A DNA stretch of 64,000 nucleotides from Variovorax ginsengisoli. GTDB taxonomy: Bacteria > Pseudomonadota > Gammaproteobacteria > Burkholderiales > Burkholderiaceae_C. The stretch covers positions 113,164 to 177,163 of the forward strand of contig NZ_RCZJ01000007.1 of assembly GCF_006438845.1 (NCBI RefSeq). Reading direction: 5' to 3'. Made by a program: the position numbers and the translations under genes. Below the pieces are notes generated by a model. That model saw only the letters and a program-made list of their open reading frames with translations, did no database searches and was not told the DNA's origin. Every line of letters starts with the position of its first letter. Within the stretch, counting starts at the first letter, position 1. Below, piece after piece: positions 1 through 10,851 of the stretch.

Positions 1-521
<521 letters not shown>

Positions 522-554
522 GCGGCGTCGCACCCCACCGAAGTTCAGAGCTGC

Positions 555-1640
555 ATGCCGCTGTTGCCACTCCAGCCACCGACCGCCGCTGCACGACCGC
601 GCGACTATGTGCTCGCGGCCGCCGCCGTGCTGGCCGCGCTGGGACTGCGCTTCCTGCTGAACCCGCTGCTGGGCCAACAGGGACCGTTCCTCATCCTCTC
701 GCTCGCCATCGTGGTCGCCGCGTTTTACGGCGGCTTCGGCCCGGCGCTGTTCGCCACGGTGCTGAGCACGTCGATCGGCACCTACTTCTTCATCGGCAGC
801 GGCAGCTGGATGGTCTTCTTCGAGCCGCAGAACATCAGCCGCACCGTGCTGTTTCTGGTGATCGGGCTGAGCATCGGCATCATCGGCGGACGCCTGCGGG
901 CGTCGCGCCGTGCCCTGGCAGACAGCGTGCGGCAGCTGCGTGCCAGCAACCGCGCCAAGGACAACGCCATGGCCACGCTGGGGCACGAGATCCGCAACCC
1001 CTTGGCCGCCCTGCACACCGCGCAAGAAGTGCTCCGGCGCGCGCCCGAAGACGCGAAACGCGTGGTGTGGGCCAGCGAACTCATCGGGCGGCAGGTCGCG
1101 CAGATGACGCGCATGGCCGACGACCTCGTCGACCTCTCGGGCGTGATGCGCGGCGAGTTCTTGATCGACAAGCGGCCGGTCGACCTGCGTGCGGTGCTCG
1201 CGCAGGCGCTGGAGCAAAGCGGCCCGCTGATCGCGAAGAAGGGCCACCGCCTGCATACGGATGTGGACACCGAGCCGGTGGCGGTGCTCGGCGACGCGAC
1301 GCGCCTGGTGCAGGTGTTCGCGAACCTGCTGAACAACGCGGCCAAGTACACCGACCCGGGCGGGGACGTGACGCTGGTGCTGCGCATCACGGCGACGCGC
1401 AAGGTCGAGGTCAGCGTGCGCGACAACGGCATCGGGATGCAGCCGGAGTCGATCGACGATCTGTTCGAGCCCTTCGTGCAGGCGCCCGGGGCGGCGTCGA
1501 ATGCGGAAGGCGGGCTGGGGCTGGGCCTCGCGATCGTGAAGAAGATCGTGGAGGGGCACGGCGGCACGGTGTCGGCCAGCAGCGCCGGACTTGGGCAGGG
1601 AAGCACGGTCACCGTGCTGCTGCCGCTGGCCCCGGCCTGA
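555..1640 (+). CDS. Membrane sensor histidine kinase with KdpD-like DUF4118 sensor region
   Basis: 361-residue sensor kinase. The first ~112 residues form three or four membrane helices with the look of a DUF4118 (KdpD-type) sensor region. A short linker leads to a HisKA domain whose phospho-acceptor is His144 (LGHEIRNPL). The C-terminal HATPase_c domain shows the N box (NLLNNAAKYT), G1 (DNGIGM) and G2 (GLGLGLAIV). It should autophosphorylate and pass the phosphate to a response regulator, but none is encoded next to it, so it is an orphan kinase here. The ATG at 555 is the first in frame and leaves a complete set of helices. The signal it senses cannot be read from the sequence. Confidence 0.9.
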   Translation: MPLLPLQPPTAAARPRDYVLAAAAVLAALGLRFLLNPLLGQQGPFLILSLAIVVAAFYGGFGPALFATVLSTSIGTYFFIGSGSWMVFFEPQNISRTVLFLVIGLSIGIIGGRLRASRRALADSVRQLRASNRAKDNAMATLGHEIRNPLAALHTAQEVLRRAPEDAKRVVWASELIGRQVAQMTRMADDLVDLSGVMRGEFLIDKRPVDLRAVLAQALEQSGPLIAKKGHRLHTDVDTEPVAVLGDATRLVQVFANLLNNAAKYTDPGGDVTLVLRITATRKVEVSVRDNGIGMQPESIDDLFEPFVQAPGAASNAEGGLGLGLAIVKKIVEGHGGTVSASSAGLGQGSTVTVLLPLAPA

Positions 1641-1675
1641 CGTTGCCGCGCGCGCCGAACGTCTGAAGACTCCGT

Positions 1676-1849
1676 TCAGCGGTCGGGGTTCTTGGATCGC
1701 CGGCAGGCCTCGGAGCAGTACTTGACCGCGTCCCAAGTGCGCGCCCATCGGCGTCGCCATGTCATGGGACGGCCGCAAGCCTCGCAAGGCTTGCTCGGGA
1801 GCGCGGCCTTGTTGCCGCGAAAGGTCGACGGTGTCGGTCTCTTCGTCAT
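1676..1849 (-). CDS. DUF2256 family small zinc-ribbon-like protein
   Basis: A 57-residue protein. It begins MTKRPTPSTFRGN and carries a Cys-x2-Cys pair (KPCEACGRPMTW) followed by a WARTWDAVKYCSEACRR block. This pattern, two Cys pairs around conserved Trp residues, matches the DUF2256 family of small putative zinc-binding proteins of unknown function. Members are often found beside DNA photolyase or cryptochrome genes, but no such gene is adjacent here. It sits 14 bases downstream of the VOC gene on the same strand, so the two are probably co-transcribed. Family assignment is confident; function is unknown. Confidence 0.85.
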   Translation of the reverse strand: MTKRPTPSTFRGNKAALPSKPCEACGRPMTWRRRWARTWDAVKYCSEACRRSKNPDR

Positions 1850-1863
1850 GGAAAGAGCCGGCG

Positions 1864-2253
1864 TCAGCCCTGCGCCGCGTGACAGACCGCTTCGACGTTG
1901 TAGCCGTCAGGGTCCCGCACGAAGCACGCGTAGTAGTTCGGGTGGTACACGAGGCGCAGACCGGGCGCACCGTTGTCCGTCCCGCCGGCGGCGAGCGCGG
2001 CGCGGTAGAACGCATCGACGCTCTCCCTGCTTCGAGCGCGAAAGGCGATGTGGATCCGAGGCTCGAGCGGTGTGCCTTCGATGAGCCAGAACTCTCCGGC
2101 CGGGTCATCGAACGGCCCCGGCAACGCCTTGCCGTAGCCGATGGCGTCGCCCAAGTCGCGCCGCGGCACATGACCCAGGGTGGCCAGCACGGGCTCGTAG
2201 AAGCACTTGCTGCGGGAGAGGTCCGAGACTTGGAGGCCGGTGTGGTCGATCAT
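1864..2253 (-). CDS. VOC family (glyoxalase/bleomycin-resistance fold) protein
   Basis: 129-residue protein with the vicinal oxygen chelate fold: it starts MIDHTGLQVSDLSRSKCFYE and ends with the usual FVRDPDGYNVEAVCH strand. His4, the histidine in PRIHIAF and the glutamate in NVEAVC are at positions expected for the metal site of this superfamily. Such stand-alone proteins include glyoxalase-like enzymes, small-molecule resistance proteins and dioxygenase relatives; the substrate cannot be deduced. The start at 2253 was chosen because MIDHTGLQVSD is the canonical N-terminus of the family, although the frame stays open for a long way upstream. Confidence 0.9.
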   Translation of the reverse strand: MIDHTGLQVSDLSRSKCFYEPVLATLGHVPRRDLGDAIGYGKALPGPFDDPAGEFWLIEGTPLEPRIHIAFRARSRESVDAFYRAALAAGGTDNGAPGLRLVYHPNYYACFVRDPDGYNVEAVCHAAQG

Positions 2254-2593
2254 GAGCGCAGTATCTTCCCGACCATCAGGCCATGTCCACCCGGTGTCGC
2301 GACTGCAATTCGCGCGTTGCCCTTCGCGGTCGATGGCTGCCGCTCGCGCCGCTCGAGGCGTGAAAGCGGTGCTCGCACGGATGCACGGCGCGCACCCAAA
2401 AAGGGCAGGCGATGCGCTGCGGATGCAGCAACACGCGCTGTGGGTGGCGGCATGACCGGCAGCTCGGCATGGCACTGGCTCCATCGAAAGGCCGCGACTG
2501 GCTCCACGCTCCGACGCAAGGAGGCACGCATCATGCGACGACCGCTTCACGTCGCGGCGAGATGCCCGCGTTGTCCATCGACCGAGGAAATTT
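2254..2593. other. Intergenic region with no recognised gene
   Basis: This 340-base gap separates the minus-strand VOC gene from the plus-strand ABC-transporter operon and should hold the promoters of both. Open frames exist on both strands, but they are rich in Arg, Ala and Pro, lack recognisable motifs and look like GC-driven artefacts. No convincing -10/-35 pair, terminator or repeat was seen. A plausible ribosome-binding site (GAGGAAA) lies at the right-hand end, just before the ATG at 2594. Confidence 0.5.
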
Positions 2594-4189
2594 ATGATTG
2601 CCAAAGCTCTGACCCGGCGCGCAATGTGCGTGGCCGCTTCTCTTGCCGTGACGTGCGGCGTGCTGCCGCTGACGGCCGCAGCACAGGACATCAAGAAGGG
2701 CGGCACGCTCGTGATCGGCTCGACGCAGAGCCCGCGCCATCTCAACGGCGCGGTGCAGTCCGGACTGGCAACCGCATTGCCTTCGACGCAACTGTTCGCG
2801 AGCCCGCTGCGCTTCGACGACAAGTGGAATCCGCAGCCCTATCTCGCCGAGAAATGGTCGCTGGCGGCCGACGGGAAATCGCTGACGCTCAACCTGCGCA
2901 AGGACGCGGTGTTCCACGACGGCAAGCCGATCACCTCCGAAGACGTGGCTTTCTCGATCATGGCGATCAAGGCCAACCACCCTTTCACGACGATGTTGGG
3001 GCCGGTGGAAAAGGTCGAGACACCCGACCCGCACACCGCCATCATCCGCATGAGCGTGCCGCACCCTGCCATCGTGCTGGCGATGTCGCCGGCACTCGCT
3101 CCGATCTTGCCCAAGCACATCTATGGCGACGGCAAGGATCTCAAGACGCATCCACGCAACGCCGAGAACGTCGTCGGCTCCGGACCCTTCAAGCTGACCG
3201 AGTTCAAGCCGGGACAGCGCATCGTGATGGAGAAGTTCGACAAGTTCTTCCTCGCCGGCAAGCCGAATCTCGACAAGGTCATCATCACGCTCGCACCCGA
3301 CGGCAACAGCCTGATGCTCGGCCTGGAACGCGGGGACATCCAGATGCTTCCGTACGAGGCGAGCTCGGTGAACCTGCGCCGCTTCAAGGGCAATGCCAAG
3401 CTCGACCTGACCGACAAGGGCTACGAGGGCATCGGCTCGATCAACTGGCTGGCCTTCAACCTCGAGCGCAAGCCGCTGTCGGACGTGAAGGTGCGCAAGG
3501 CGATCGCCACCGCCATCGACAAGAACTTCATCACCAAGGCGCTGATGGGCGGCTTCGCGACGCCGGTCGACGGGCCGATCGTGCCGTCGAGCCCGTTCGC
3601 CGTCCCGGACCTGGTCAAGTACCCGCTCGACCTGAAGAAGGCCGCCGAAATGCTCGACGAAGCCGGCTACAAGGCGGGGGCCGGTGGCGAACGCTTCAAG
3701 CTCAGCATCGACTATCTCCCGGGCGCCGACGAGCAGCAGAAGAACGTTGCCGAGTACCTGCGCTCGCAGCTCAAGAAGGTCGGCATCACGCTGGAGGTGC
3801 GTGCATCGGCGGACTTCCCGGCATGGGCCAAGCGCATCGCGGCGCACGACTTCGACCTGACGATGGACACCGTCTTCAACTGGGGCGACCCGGTGATCGG
3901 CGTCCACCGCACCTACCTGTCGACCAACATCAAGCCGGTGATCTGGACCAACACCCAGTCGTACGCCAACCCGAAGGTCGACGAGCTGTTGAACCAGGCC
4001 GGCTCGCTGCTCGATCCGGTCAAGCGCAAGGCCTACTACGCGACGTTCCAGAAAATCGTGACCGACGACGTACCGCTCGTCTTCATCAATCTGGCGCCGT
4101 ACCACACGGTCACGACCAAGCGCGTGGGCAATGTGCCGGTCTCGATCTGGGGGCCTGCCTCGCCGCTGGACGAGGTCTACCTGAAGTGA
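2594..4189 (+). CDS. Periplasmic dipeptide/oligopeptide-type ABC transporter substrate-binding protein
   Basis: 531-residue extracytoplasmic solute-binding protein of family 5 (DppA/OppA/NikA type). An N-terminal Sec signal peptide (MIAKALTRRAM..., cleavage near AAAQ) precedes the mature chain. Family-5 landmarks include YLAEKWSLAADGKSLTLNLRKDAVFHDGKPI near residues 80-120 (shown here as separate short blocks: YLAEKW, LTLNLRKD, FHDGKPIT) and VVGSGPFKLTEF near 195. It should capture the ligand in the periplasm for the two permeases encoded next. A GAGGAAA Shine-Dalgarno stands 4 bases before the ATG. The ligand may be a peptide or an N-acylated compound processed by the amidohydrolase downstream; that is inference. 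Confidence 0.93.
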   Translation: MIAKALTRRAMCVAASLAVTCGVLPLTAAAQDIKKGGTLVIGSTQSPRHLNGAVQSGLATALPSTQLFASPLRFDDKWNPQPYLAEKWSLAADGKSLTLNLRKDAVFHDGKPITSEDVAFSIMAIKANHPFTTMLGPVEKVETPDPHTAIIRMSVPHPAIVLAMSPALAPILPKHIYGDGKDLKTHPRNAENVVGSGPFKLTEFKPGQRIVMEKFDKFFLAGKPNLDKVIITLAPDGNSLMLGLERGDIQMLPYEASSVNLRRFKGNAKLDLTDKGYEGIGSINWLAFNLERKPLSDVKVRKAIATAIDKNFITKALMGGFATPVDGPIVPSSPFAVPDLVKYPLDLKKAAEMLDEAGYKAGAGGERFKLSIDYLPGADEQQKNVAEYLRSQLKKVGITLEVRASADFPAWAKRIAAHDFDLTMDTVFNWGDPVIGVHRTYLSTNIKPVIWTNTQSYANPKVDELLNQAGSLLDPVKRKAYYATFQKIVTDDVPLVFINLAPYHTVTTKRVGNVPVSIWGPASPLDEVYLK

Positions 4190-4214
4190 TCGGCCGGCTG
4201 CAAGCACTGCATTC

Positions 4215-5189
4215 ATGAACGTCCTGCGTTTCATCGCCCAGCGACTGCTTCAGGCCTTCCTGCTCGTCGCAGCGGTGGTCGTCCTCAACTTCGCATTGGT
4301 GCATGCAGCACCGGGCGATCCGGTCGAGACGATCGCCGGCGCGAGCGGCGGCATGTCGGAAGAACTGAAGGCCGAGTTGCGCGCCAGCTATGGGCTGGAC
4401 AAGCCGCTGCCTGTCCAGTTGGGCGTGTACCTCTCCCGCGTGGTGCAGCTCGACCTGGGCTACTCGTACTTCTTCAACCTGCCCGTGTCGGGGCTGATCG
4501 CCGAACGCGTTCCGGCCACGCTGCTGCTGGTCGTGTGCTCGGTGCTGTGGGCCTTTCTGGCGGGCACCGCGCTCGGCGTGCTGGCGGCACGCAAGCCCAA
4601 TGGCTGGCTCTCGCAGACCATCACAGTGTTGTCGATGGTGGGGTTCGCCGCGCCGGTGTTCTGGAGCGGGATGATGCTGGTGATCCTGTTCGCCGCGGTG
4701 ATCCCGATCTTCCCGATCTCCGACATGCGCTCGGTCGATGCGTCGGGCGGCGGCTGGCGCGACGTGCTCGACGTCGCGCACCATCTGGTGCTGCCCTCCG
4801 TCACCCTGGGGCTGGTCTACCTCGCCCAGTACAGCCGCCTCGCACGGGCGAGCATGCTCGAGGTGCTGGGCTCCGACTTCGTTCGCACGGCGCGCGCCAA
4901 GGGCCTTGCCGAGCATGTCGTGCTCTACAAGCATGCACTTCGCAACGCCGTGCTGCCGGTCATCACCGTGCTCGGGCTGCAGTTCGGCAACGTGATGGCC
5001 GGCGCGATCCTGGTGGAGACGGTGTTCAACTGGCCCGGCCTGGGCCGCCTGGCCTACGAAGCGGTCCTGCGCCGCGACTACCCGACCGTGCTCGGCGTAT
5101 TGCTCTTCTCGTCCGTGGTGGTGCTGGTGATGAACCAGCTCACCGACCTCGCCTACCGCCTGGTCGATCCTCGCATCAAGGCCCGTTGA
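4215..5189 (+). CDS. ABC transporter permease, DppB/OppB type
   Basis: 324-residue inner-membrane permease, first of the pair forming the channel of the family-5 importer. It has the typical N-terminal helix (FIAQRLLQAFLLVAAVVVL), the conserved APGDP segment after it, and the EAA loop DFVRTARAKGLAEHVVLYKH that contacts the ATPases. About six membrane spans are visible, and the C-terminus ends with LAYRLVDPRIKAR as in DppB proteins. It starts 25 bases after the binding-protein gene and is followed after 2 bases by the second permease gene, consistent with one transcript. Confidence 0.94.
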   Translation: MNVLRFIAQRLLQAFLLVAAVVVLNFALVHAAPGDPVETIAGASGGMSEELKAELRASYGLDKPLPVQLGVYLSRVVQLDLGYSYFFNLPVSGLIAERVPATLLLVVCSVLWAFLAGTALGVLAARKPNGWLSQTITVLSMVGFAAPVFWSGMMLVILFAAVIPIFPISDMRSVDASGGGWRDVLDVAHHLVLPSVTLGLVYLAQYSRLARASMLEVLGSDFVRTARAKGLAEHVVLYKHALRNAVLPVITVLGLQFGNVMAGAILVETVFNWPGLGRLAYEAVLRRDYPTVLGVLLFSSVVVLVMNQLTDLAYRLVDPRIKAR

Positions 5190-5191
5190 AC

Positions 5192-6075
5192 ATGTCCGCC
5201 ATTCTTCCCTTGGCAACCCCGGTGCCCGTCGCGGCACCCTCGCCCTTCTTCGAGGCGCTGCGCATGTTCGTGCGCAATCCTTCGGCCGTGATCGGACTCG
5301 TCATGCTGGCGACGATCGTGCTGCTCTCGGTGTTCGGGCCGATGCTGTACGTGGCCGACCCCTTCGAGATCCGTGCCGCACCGCTCACGCCGCCCTTCGA
5401 TTCCGAAGCCTGGTTCGGCACCGACTACCTGGGCCGCGACGTGATGACGGCCCTGCTCTACGGCGGGCGCGCCACGCTGCTGGTGGGCGCCATCGCGGCC
5501 CTGCTCTCCGTGCTCATCGGCATCACCATCGGCGCGTTCGCCGGCTACTACGGAGGCAAGGTCGACGGCGCGCTGATGCGTGTCACCGAGTTTTTCCAGG
5601 TGCTGCCCGCGCTGCTGTTCGCGATGGTGGTCGTCACCCTGTTCGCGCCATCGCTGGTGACCGTCACGCTGTCGATCGGCCTGGTGAGCTGGCCGGGCAC
5701 GGCGCGGCTGGCACGCGGCGAGTTCATGCGCTACCGCGACCTCGAGTTCGTGCGTGCCGAGCGCTCCATCGGCGCCGGCAACGCACGCATCATCTGGAAG
5801 GTCATCTTGCCGAACGCCTTCGCGCCCTTGATCGTGTCGGCCACGTTGGCGGTCGGCGCGGCCATCCTGTTCGAGGCCGGCCTGTCCTTTCTGGGCCTGG
5901 GAGACCCCAACCAGATGAGCTGGGGAATGATGATCGGCTCGAGCCGGCAGTACGTTCTGTCGTGCTGGTGGGCGGTGGCCTTTCCGGGCGCGGCGATCTT
6001 CCTCACGGTGCTGGCCGTGAGCCTGATCGGCGACGGACTGAACGACGCCCTCAACCCGAAGCTGAGGGAGCGCTG

Positions 6076-6076
<1 letters not shown>
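5192..6076 (+). CDS. ABC transporter permease, DppC/OppC type
   Basis: 294-residue second permease of the importer. The N-terminus carries the OppC_N segment ([14 protein letters not shown]), then the motif [20 protein letters not shown] that is diagnostic for DppC/OppC proteins. The EAA loop ([18 protein letters not shown]) is near residue 190, and the C-terminus ends [15 protein letters not shown]. The start at 5192 lies 2 bases after the preceding stop codon, and the stop shares one base with the next start (TGATG at 6074-6078), so translation of the block is probably coupled. Confidence 0.94.
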
Positions 6077-7079
<1,003 letters not shown>

Positions 7080-7083
<4 letters not shown>

Positions 7084-8162
7084 GTCCGACGCCTGTTTCC
7101 CCGGTGGCTCCAACGGAGGCACCGCCGGTCTTGCTGACGGTGACCGACCTGCACGTGCACTTCCCGCGTCCGCGCGCCAACCCGTTCAAGGACGCGGAAG
7201 TGGTGCGGGCGGTCGATGGCGTCTCCTTCGAGGTCCGCCGTGGCACCACGCTGGCCGTGGTCGGCGAATCGGGCTCCGGCAAGACCACCACGGCCCTCGC
7301 GGTGATGCGGCTCGCGCCCATCACGCAGGGCAGCGTCCAGTTGGGAACGACCGACCTGAGCCAATTGGACGATCGGGCAATGCGCGAGGCGCGGCGCCGC
7401 CTGCAGATCATCTTCCAGGACCCGTACTCCTCGCTCAACCCACGCCAGCGCGTGGGCGATGCAGTGCGCGCCCCGCTCGACCTGATGAAGATTGGCACGG
7501 CCGAAGAGCGCACGCGGCGGGTCGACGAACTCTTCACCGCCGTCGGTCTCCGACCCGAGCAGAAGAACCTGTTCCCGCACCAGTTCTCGGGCGGGCAGCG
7601 CCAGCGCATCAACATCGCACGGGCGCTGGCCACCCATCCCGAGCTGGTGGTGTGCGACGAGCCCGTGTCGGCGCTGGACATCGCGATCCGCGCGCAGATC
7701 TTGAACCTGCTCGTCAAGCTGCAGCGCGAGCTGGGGCTGACCTACCTCTTCATCTCGCACGACATGGCGGTGGTCGAGCACATCTGCGACGAGATCGCGG
7801 TGATGTACCTCGGCCAGATCGTCGAGCGCGCGCCCCGCAAGGCCTTCTTCGCGCGGCCGCTGCATCCCTACAGCGTGGCCCTGATGTCGGCGGTGCCCGA
7901 CGTGCGCGGCGGCCGCGCACGCGCTGCGCAACGCATCCAGCTGAGCGGCGATCCGCCGAGCCCGATCGCGCCGCCGCCGGGCTGCCGCTTCGCCGGCCGG
8001 TGCCCCGTGGCGGAGCCTGCATGCGCGGAGGCACTGCCACCTCTGGTGCAGGTCGAGCCCGACCACTGGGTGCGCTGCCGACGCGTCGAACAGGTCGACG
8101 GCCGACCGGTCGGCCCGCTTGCATTGCCGACGGCCACGCAGGCCTTGCCAGTGGCCGCGTGA
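7080..8162 (+). CDS. ABC transporter ATP-binding protein, DppF type
   Basis: 360-residue second ATPase of the importer. Walker A is GESGSGKTT, signature FSGGQRQRI, Walker B VVCDEPVSALD and the switch His is in FISHDMAVVEH. The C-terminal cysteine motif GCRFAGRCPVAEPAC is present, as in its DppD partner. The N-terminus carries an extra ~20 residues rich in Pro and Thr before the first ABC strand (LTVTDLHVHFPRP). The ATG at 7080 overlaps the stop of the preceding ATPase gene by 4 bases, which supports this start. Confidence 0.94.
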
Positions 8163-8190
8163 TTTCATCCCTTCGAATCCACATCGTTCC

Positions 8191-9840
8191 ATGACCGACA
8201 TCACCGTCTTCCAGGCCCGCAAGATCCTCACCATGAACCCGATGCAACCCGAGGCCACGCACGTTGCGGTGCGTGACGGCAAGGTGCTGGCCGTGGGCGA
8301 CCTCGCGCGCATGCAGGCCTGGGGCGCCTACACGCTCGAAACGCGCTTCGCTGACAAGGTGCTGATGCCGGGCTTGGTCGAAGGCCACTCGCACCTGATG
8401 GCGGGCGGGCTGTGGAAGTTTCCTTTCGTCGGCTTTCACGCGCGCACCGCACCGGACGGCAAGGTCTGGGAGGGCTGCCGCGACTTCGAGGAGGTGATCG
8501 CCCGGCTGGTGCAGATCGAAGCGACCCTGGCCGATCCGACGGCGCCGCTGCTGGCGTGGGGCTTCGACCCCATCTTCTTTGGCACCGAGCGCATGACGGT
8601 CAGGCACCTCGACCGCGTCTCCACCACGCGTGCGGTCGTCATCCTGCATGCGAGCCAGCACCTGATGAACGTGAACACCGCCGCGCTCGCGCAGGCCGGC
8701 ATCACGGCCGATACCGAGATCGAAGGCATCGCACGCTTCGAAGACGGGTCGCCCACCGGCGAACTCCAGGAGTTCGCGGCGATGTTCCCCATCACCCGCC
8801 TCACCGGCAACATCTTCCGGGTCGCGGGCTCGTCCACCGACAGCCTGCGGCTGTTCGGGCAGATGGCGCAGCTCGCGGGGGTGACCACGGCCACCGACCT
8901 GGTCAACGACCTGTCCGACCCCAACCACGCAGCGATGGCCACGGTGACCGCCGAAGACGACTTTCCGGTGCGCTTCGTGCCGGCCTACATCAGCATGGAC
9001 GGGCGCATCGGCCGCGAGGCCGGCGCAGAGCGCATCCGCAGCCGCATGGCGACCAACGGTGACAAGCTGCACTACGGCCTGGTGAAGATCGTGGCCGACG
9101 GATCGATCCAGGGCTTCACCGCACGCGTTCGCTGGCCCGGCTACTACAACGGCGCGCCCAACGGCATCTGGATACTGCCGCCGGCCGAACTCAAGGCGAC
9201 GATCGCCTACTTCCACGCGCAGGGCTTCCAGCTGCACATCCACACCAACGGCGACGAGGCCACCGAGGTGGCGCTCGACGGCATCGAGGAAGCCCTGGCG
9301 GCCCATCCGCGTGCCGACCACCGCCACACGCTGCAGCATTGCCAGATGGCCGACGCTGCGCAGTTCCGCCGCATGGCGCGGCTGGGTGTGTGCGCCAACC
9401 TCTTCGCCAACCACATCTATTACTGGGGCGACGCGCACCGCGATCTCACCATGGGGCCGGACCGTGCCTTCCGCATGGATGCCTGCGGCACGGCGCTCGC
9501 GCACGGCGTACCGCTCGCCATCCATTCCGACGCGCCGATCACGCCGCTCGGCCCTCTCTTCACCGCCTGGTGCGCAGTGAACCGCATCACCTCCAGCGGC
9601 CAGCAGCTCGGCGCGGCCGAACGCATCGGCGTGCCTGACGCGCTCTACGCCATCACCATGGGGGCGGCGTTCACGCTCGCGATGGACCATCTGGTCGGCT
9701 CGGTCGAGATCGGCAAGTACGCAGACTTCTGCGTGCTCGACGAAGACCCGCTCGCCGCCGAGCCGATGCGGCTGAAGGACATCGGCATCGCCGGCACCGT
9801 GATCGGCGGCCGCGCGCTCGCACCGCCGGCGGCGGCGTGA
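8191..9840 (+). CDS. Amidohydrolase family 3 (YtcJ-like) metal-dependent hydrolase
   Basis: 549-residue amidohydrolase-superfamily enzyme. Metal-ligand motifs visible in order are GLVEGHSHLM (His66 and His68), LHIHTNGDEAT, HTLQHCQMAD and AIHSDAPITP, and the last aspartate is the usual catalytic one. The flanking beta-sandwich is formed by both ends (KILTMNP near the start, GKYADFCVLDEDP near the end). Relatives hydrolyse amide or imide bonds of N-acyl amino acids and similar compounds; the exact substrate is unknown. There is no signal peptide, so it acts in the cytoplasm. Position behind a family-5 importer suggests it processes the imported ligand. Confidence 0.92.
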   Translation: MTDITVFQARKILTMNPMQPEATHVAVRDGKVLAVGDLARMQAWGAYTLETRFADKVLMPGLVEGHSHLMAGGLWKFPFVGFHARTAPDGKVWEGCRDFEEVIARLVQIEATLADPTAPLLAWGFDPIFFGTERMTVRHLDRVSTTRAVVILHASQHLMNVNTAALAQAGITADTEIEGIARFEDGSPTGELQEFAAMFPITRLTGNIFRVAGSSTDSLRLFGQMAQLAGVTTATDLVNDLSDPNHAAMATVTAEDDFPVRFVPAYISMDGRIGREAGAERIRSRMATNGDKLHYGLVKIVADGSIQGFTARVRWPGYYNGAPNGIWILPPAELKATIAYFHAQGFQLHIHTNGDEATEVALDGIEEALAAHPRADHRHTLQHCQMADAAQFRRMARLGVCANLFANHIYYWGDAHRDLTMGPDRAFRMDACGTALAHGVPLAIHSDAPITPLGPLFTAWCAVNRITSSGQQLGAAERIGVPDALYAITMGAAFTLAMDHLVGSVEIGKYADFCVLDEDPLAAEPMRLKDIGIAGTVIGGRALAPPAAA

Positions 9841-10796
9841 CCGGGAGCGGGATCTCGCGCGCGCGCATTCCGCTCACGGTCGTCGGCGGCTTTCTGGGCG
9901 CGGGCAAGACCACGCTGCTGAACCACTTGCTCGCCGAAAGCGACGGACGCCGCATCGCCGTGCTCGTCAACGATTTCGGCGCCATCAACATCGACCGTTC
10001 GCTGATCGCCACGCAGGACGGCGGGGCCATCGAGCTCACCAACGGATGCGTCTGCTGCCAGATCGGCGACGACCTCACGACCGCGCTGATCGGCGTGATC
10101 GAGTCCGCGGCGCCGCCCGACGCGATCGTGATCGAAGCCAGCGGCGTGTCCGACCCGTGGCGCATCGCGCAGGTCGGCCTGGCCGACCCGGCCTTGTCGC
10201 TCGACGCGGTGCTGGTGCTGGTCGATGCCGCGGCGCTGCGCGACCAGGCGGACGATCCGCTGTTGACCGACACCGTCGTCCGTCAGCTTGCGTCGGCCGA
10301 CCTGCTGGTAATCAACAAATGCGACCAGGTCGACGCCGCCGAACTCGACGCGCTGCGCAGCTGGCTCGACACGCAGGCGCCGCGCACGCCGCGCTACGAG
10401 ACCTCGCACGCCCGGTTGCCGGCCGAACTGCTGGGCGCGCCGCTGTATCGGCCCGGTGCAGGCTGGCCGATGCACGCGCGCACGTTGGCGCCGGCGGCCC
10501 ACGGGGCGCTCTTCGACACCTGGTCGCTGCAGGACGCGCCGACCTTCGACGCGCGCGCGCTGCGCGCACTGCTCAAGGCCATGCCGCCCGGCGTGTTGCG
10601 GCTCAAGGGGCTGGTGCGAACCGACGCGCACGCGCTGGCTGAACTGCAGTTCGCGGGCCGCCACGGCTCGCTGCGTGCGGCGCAGAGCGCCGACCCCCAG
10701 GCTGCCGGCACCGTGGTGGCGATCGGATTGCGCGGCAGCCTGCCGATCGAAATGCTCGACCGGCTGTTCGCCGGCGCGGCGCGGCCATCCGCATGA
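9837..10796 (+). CDS. CobW/COG0523 family GTP-binding metallochaperone-like protein
   Basis: 319-residue G3E-family GTPase. The P-loop is GGFLGAGKTT (residues 17-26), the metal-binding CxCC motif is GCVCCQIGDDL (Cys71, Cys73, Cys74), the switch/Walker B region has VIEASGVSDP, and the guanine-specificity motif is INKCDQVD. A CobW C-terminal domain follows (VLRLKGLVR and the terminal RLFAG segment). COG0523 proteins deliver zinc, cobalt or other metals to client enzymes. The GTG start overlaps the amidohydrolase stop (GTGA), so the two are probably translated together; a role in loading metal into the amidohydrolase is inference. Confidence 0.92.
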   Translation: MTGSGISRARIPLTVVGGFLGAGKTTLLNHLLAESDGRRIAVLVNDFGAINIDRSLIATQDGGAIELTNGCVCCQIGDDLTTALIGVIESAAPPDAIVIEASGVSDPWRIAQVGLADPALSLDAVLVLVDAAALRDQADDPLLTDTVVRQLASADLLVINKCDQVDAAELDALRSWLDTQAPRTPRYETSHARLPAELLGAPLYRPGAGWPMHARTLAPAAHGALFDTWSLQDAPTFDARALRALLKAMPPGVLRLKGLVRTDAHALAELQFAGRHGSLRAAQSADPQAAGTVVAIGLRGSLPIEMLDRLFAGAARPSA

Positions 10797-10851
10797 GCGG
10801 TGTGCGCCTGGGCCCGGAGGCTTCCTGGCCCGCACGCCACAATCGCTGCCC

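Noticed and set aside
2254..2593. Small open frames in the gap before the peptide importer
   Set aside because: None has a ribosome-binding site, a recognisable motif or natural composition.
2531..4234. Long open frame on the minus strand opposite the peptide-binding-protein gene
   Set aside because: It lies exactly antisense to a gene with full family motifs, is rich in Arg, His, Asp and Val, and has no recognisable motif. It arises from GC-rich codon use.
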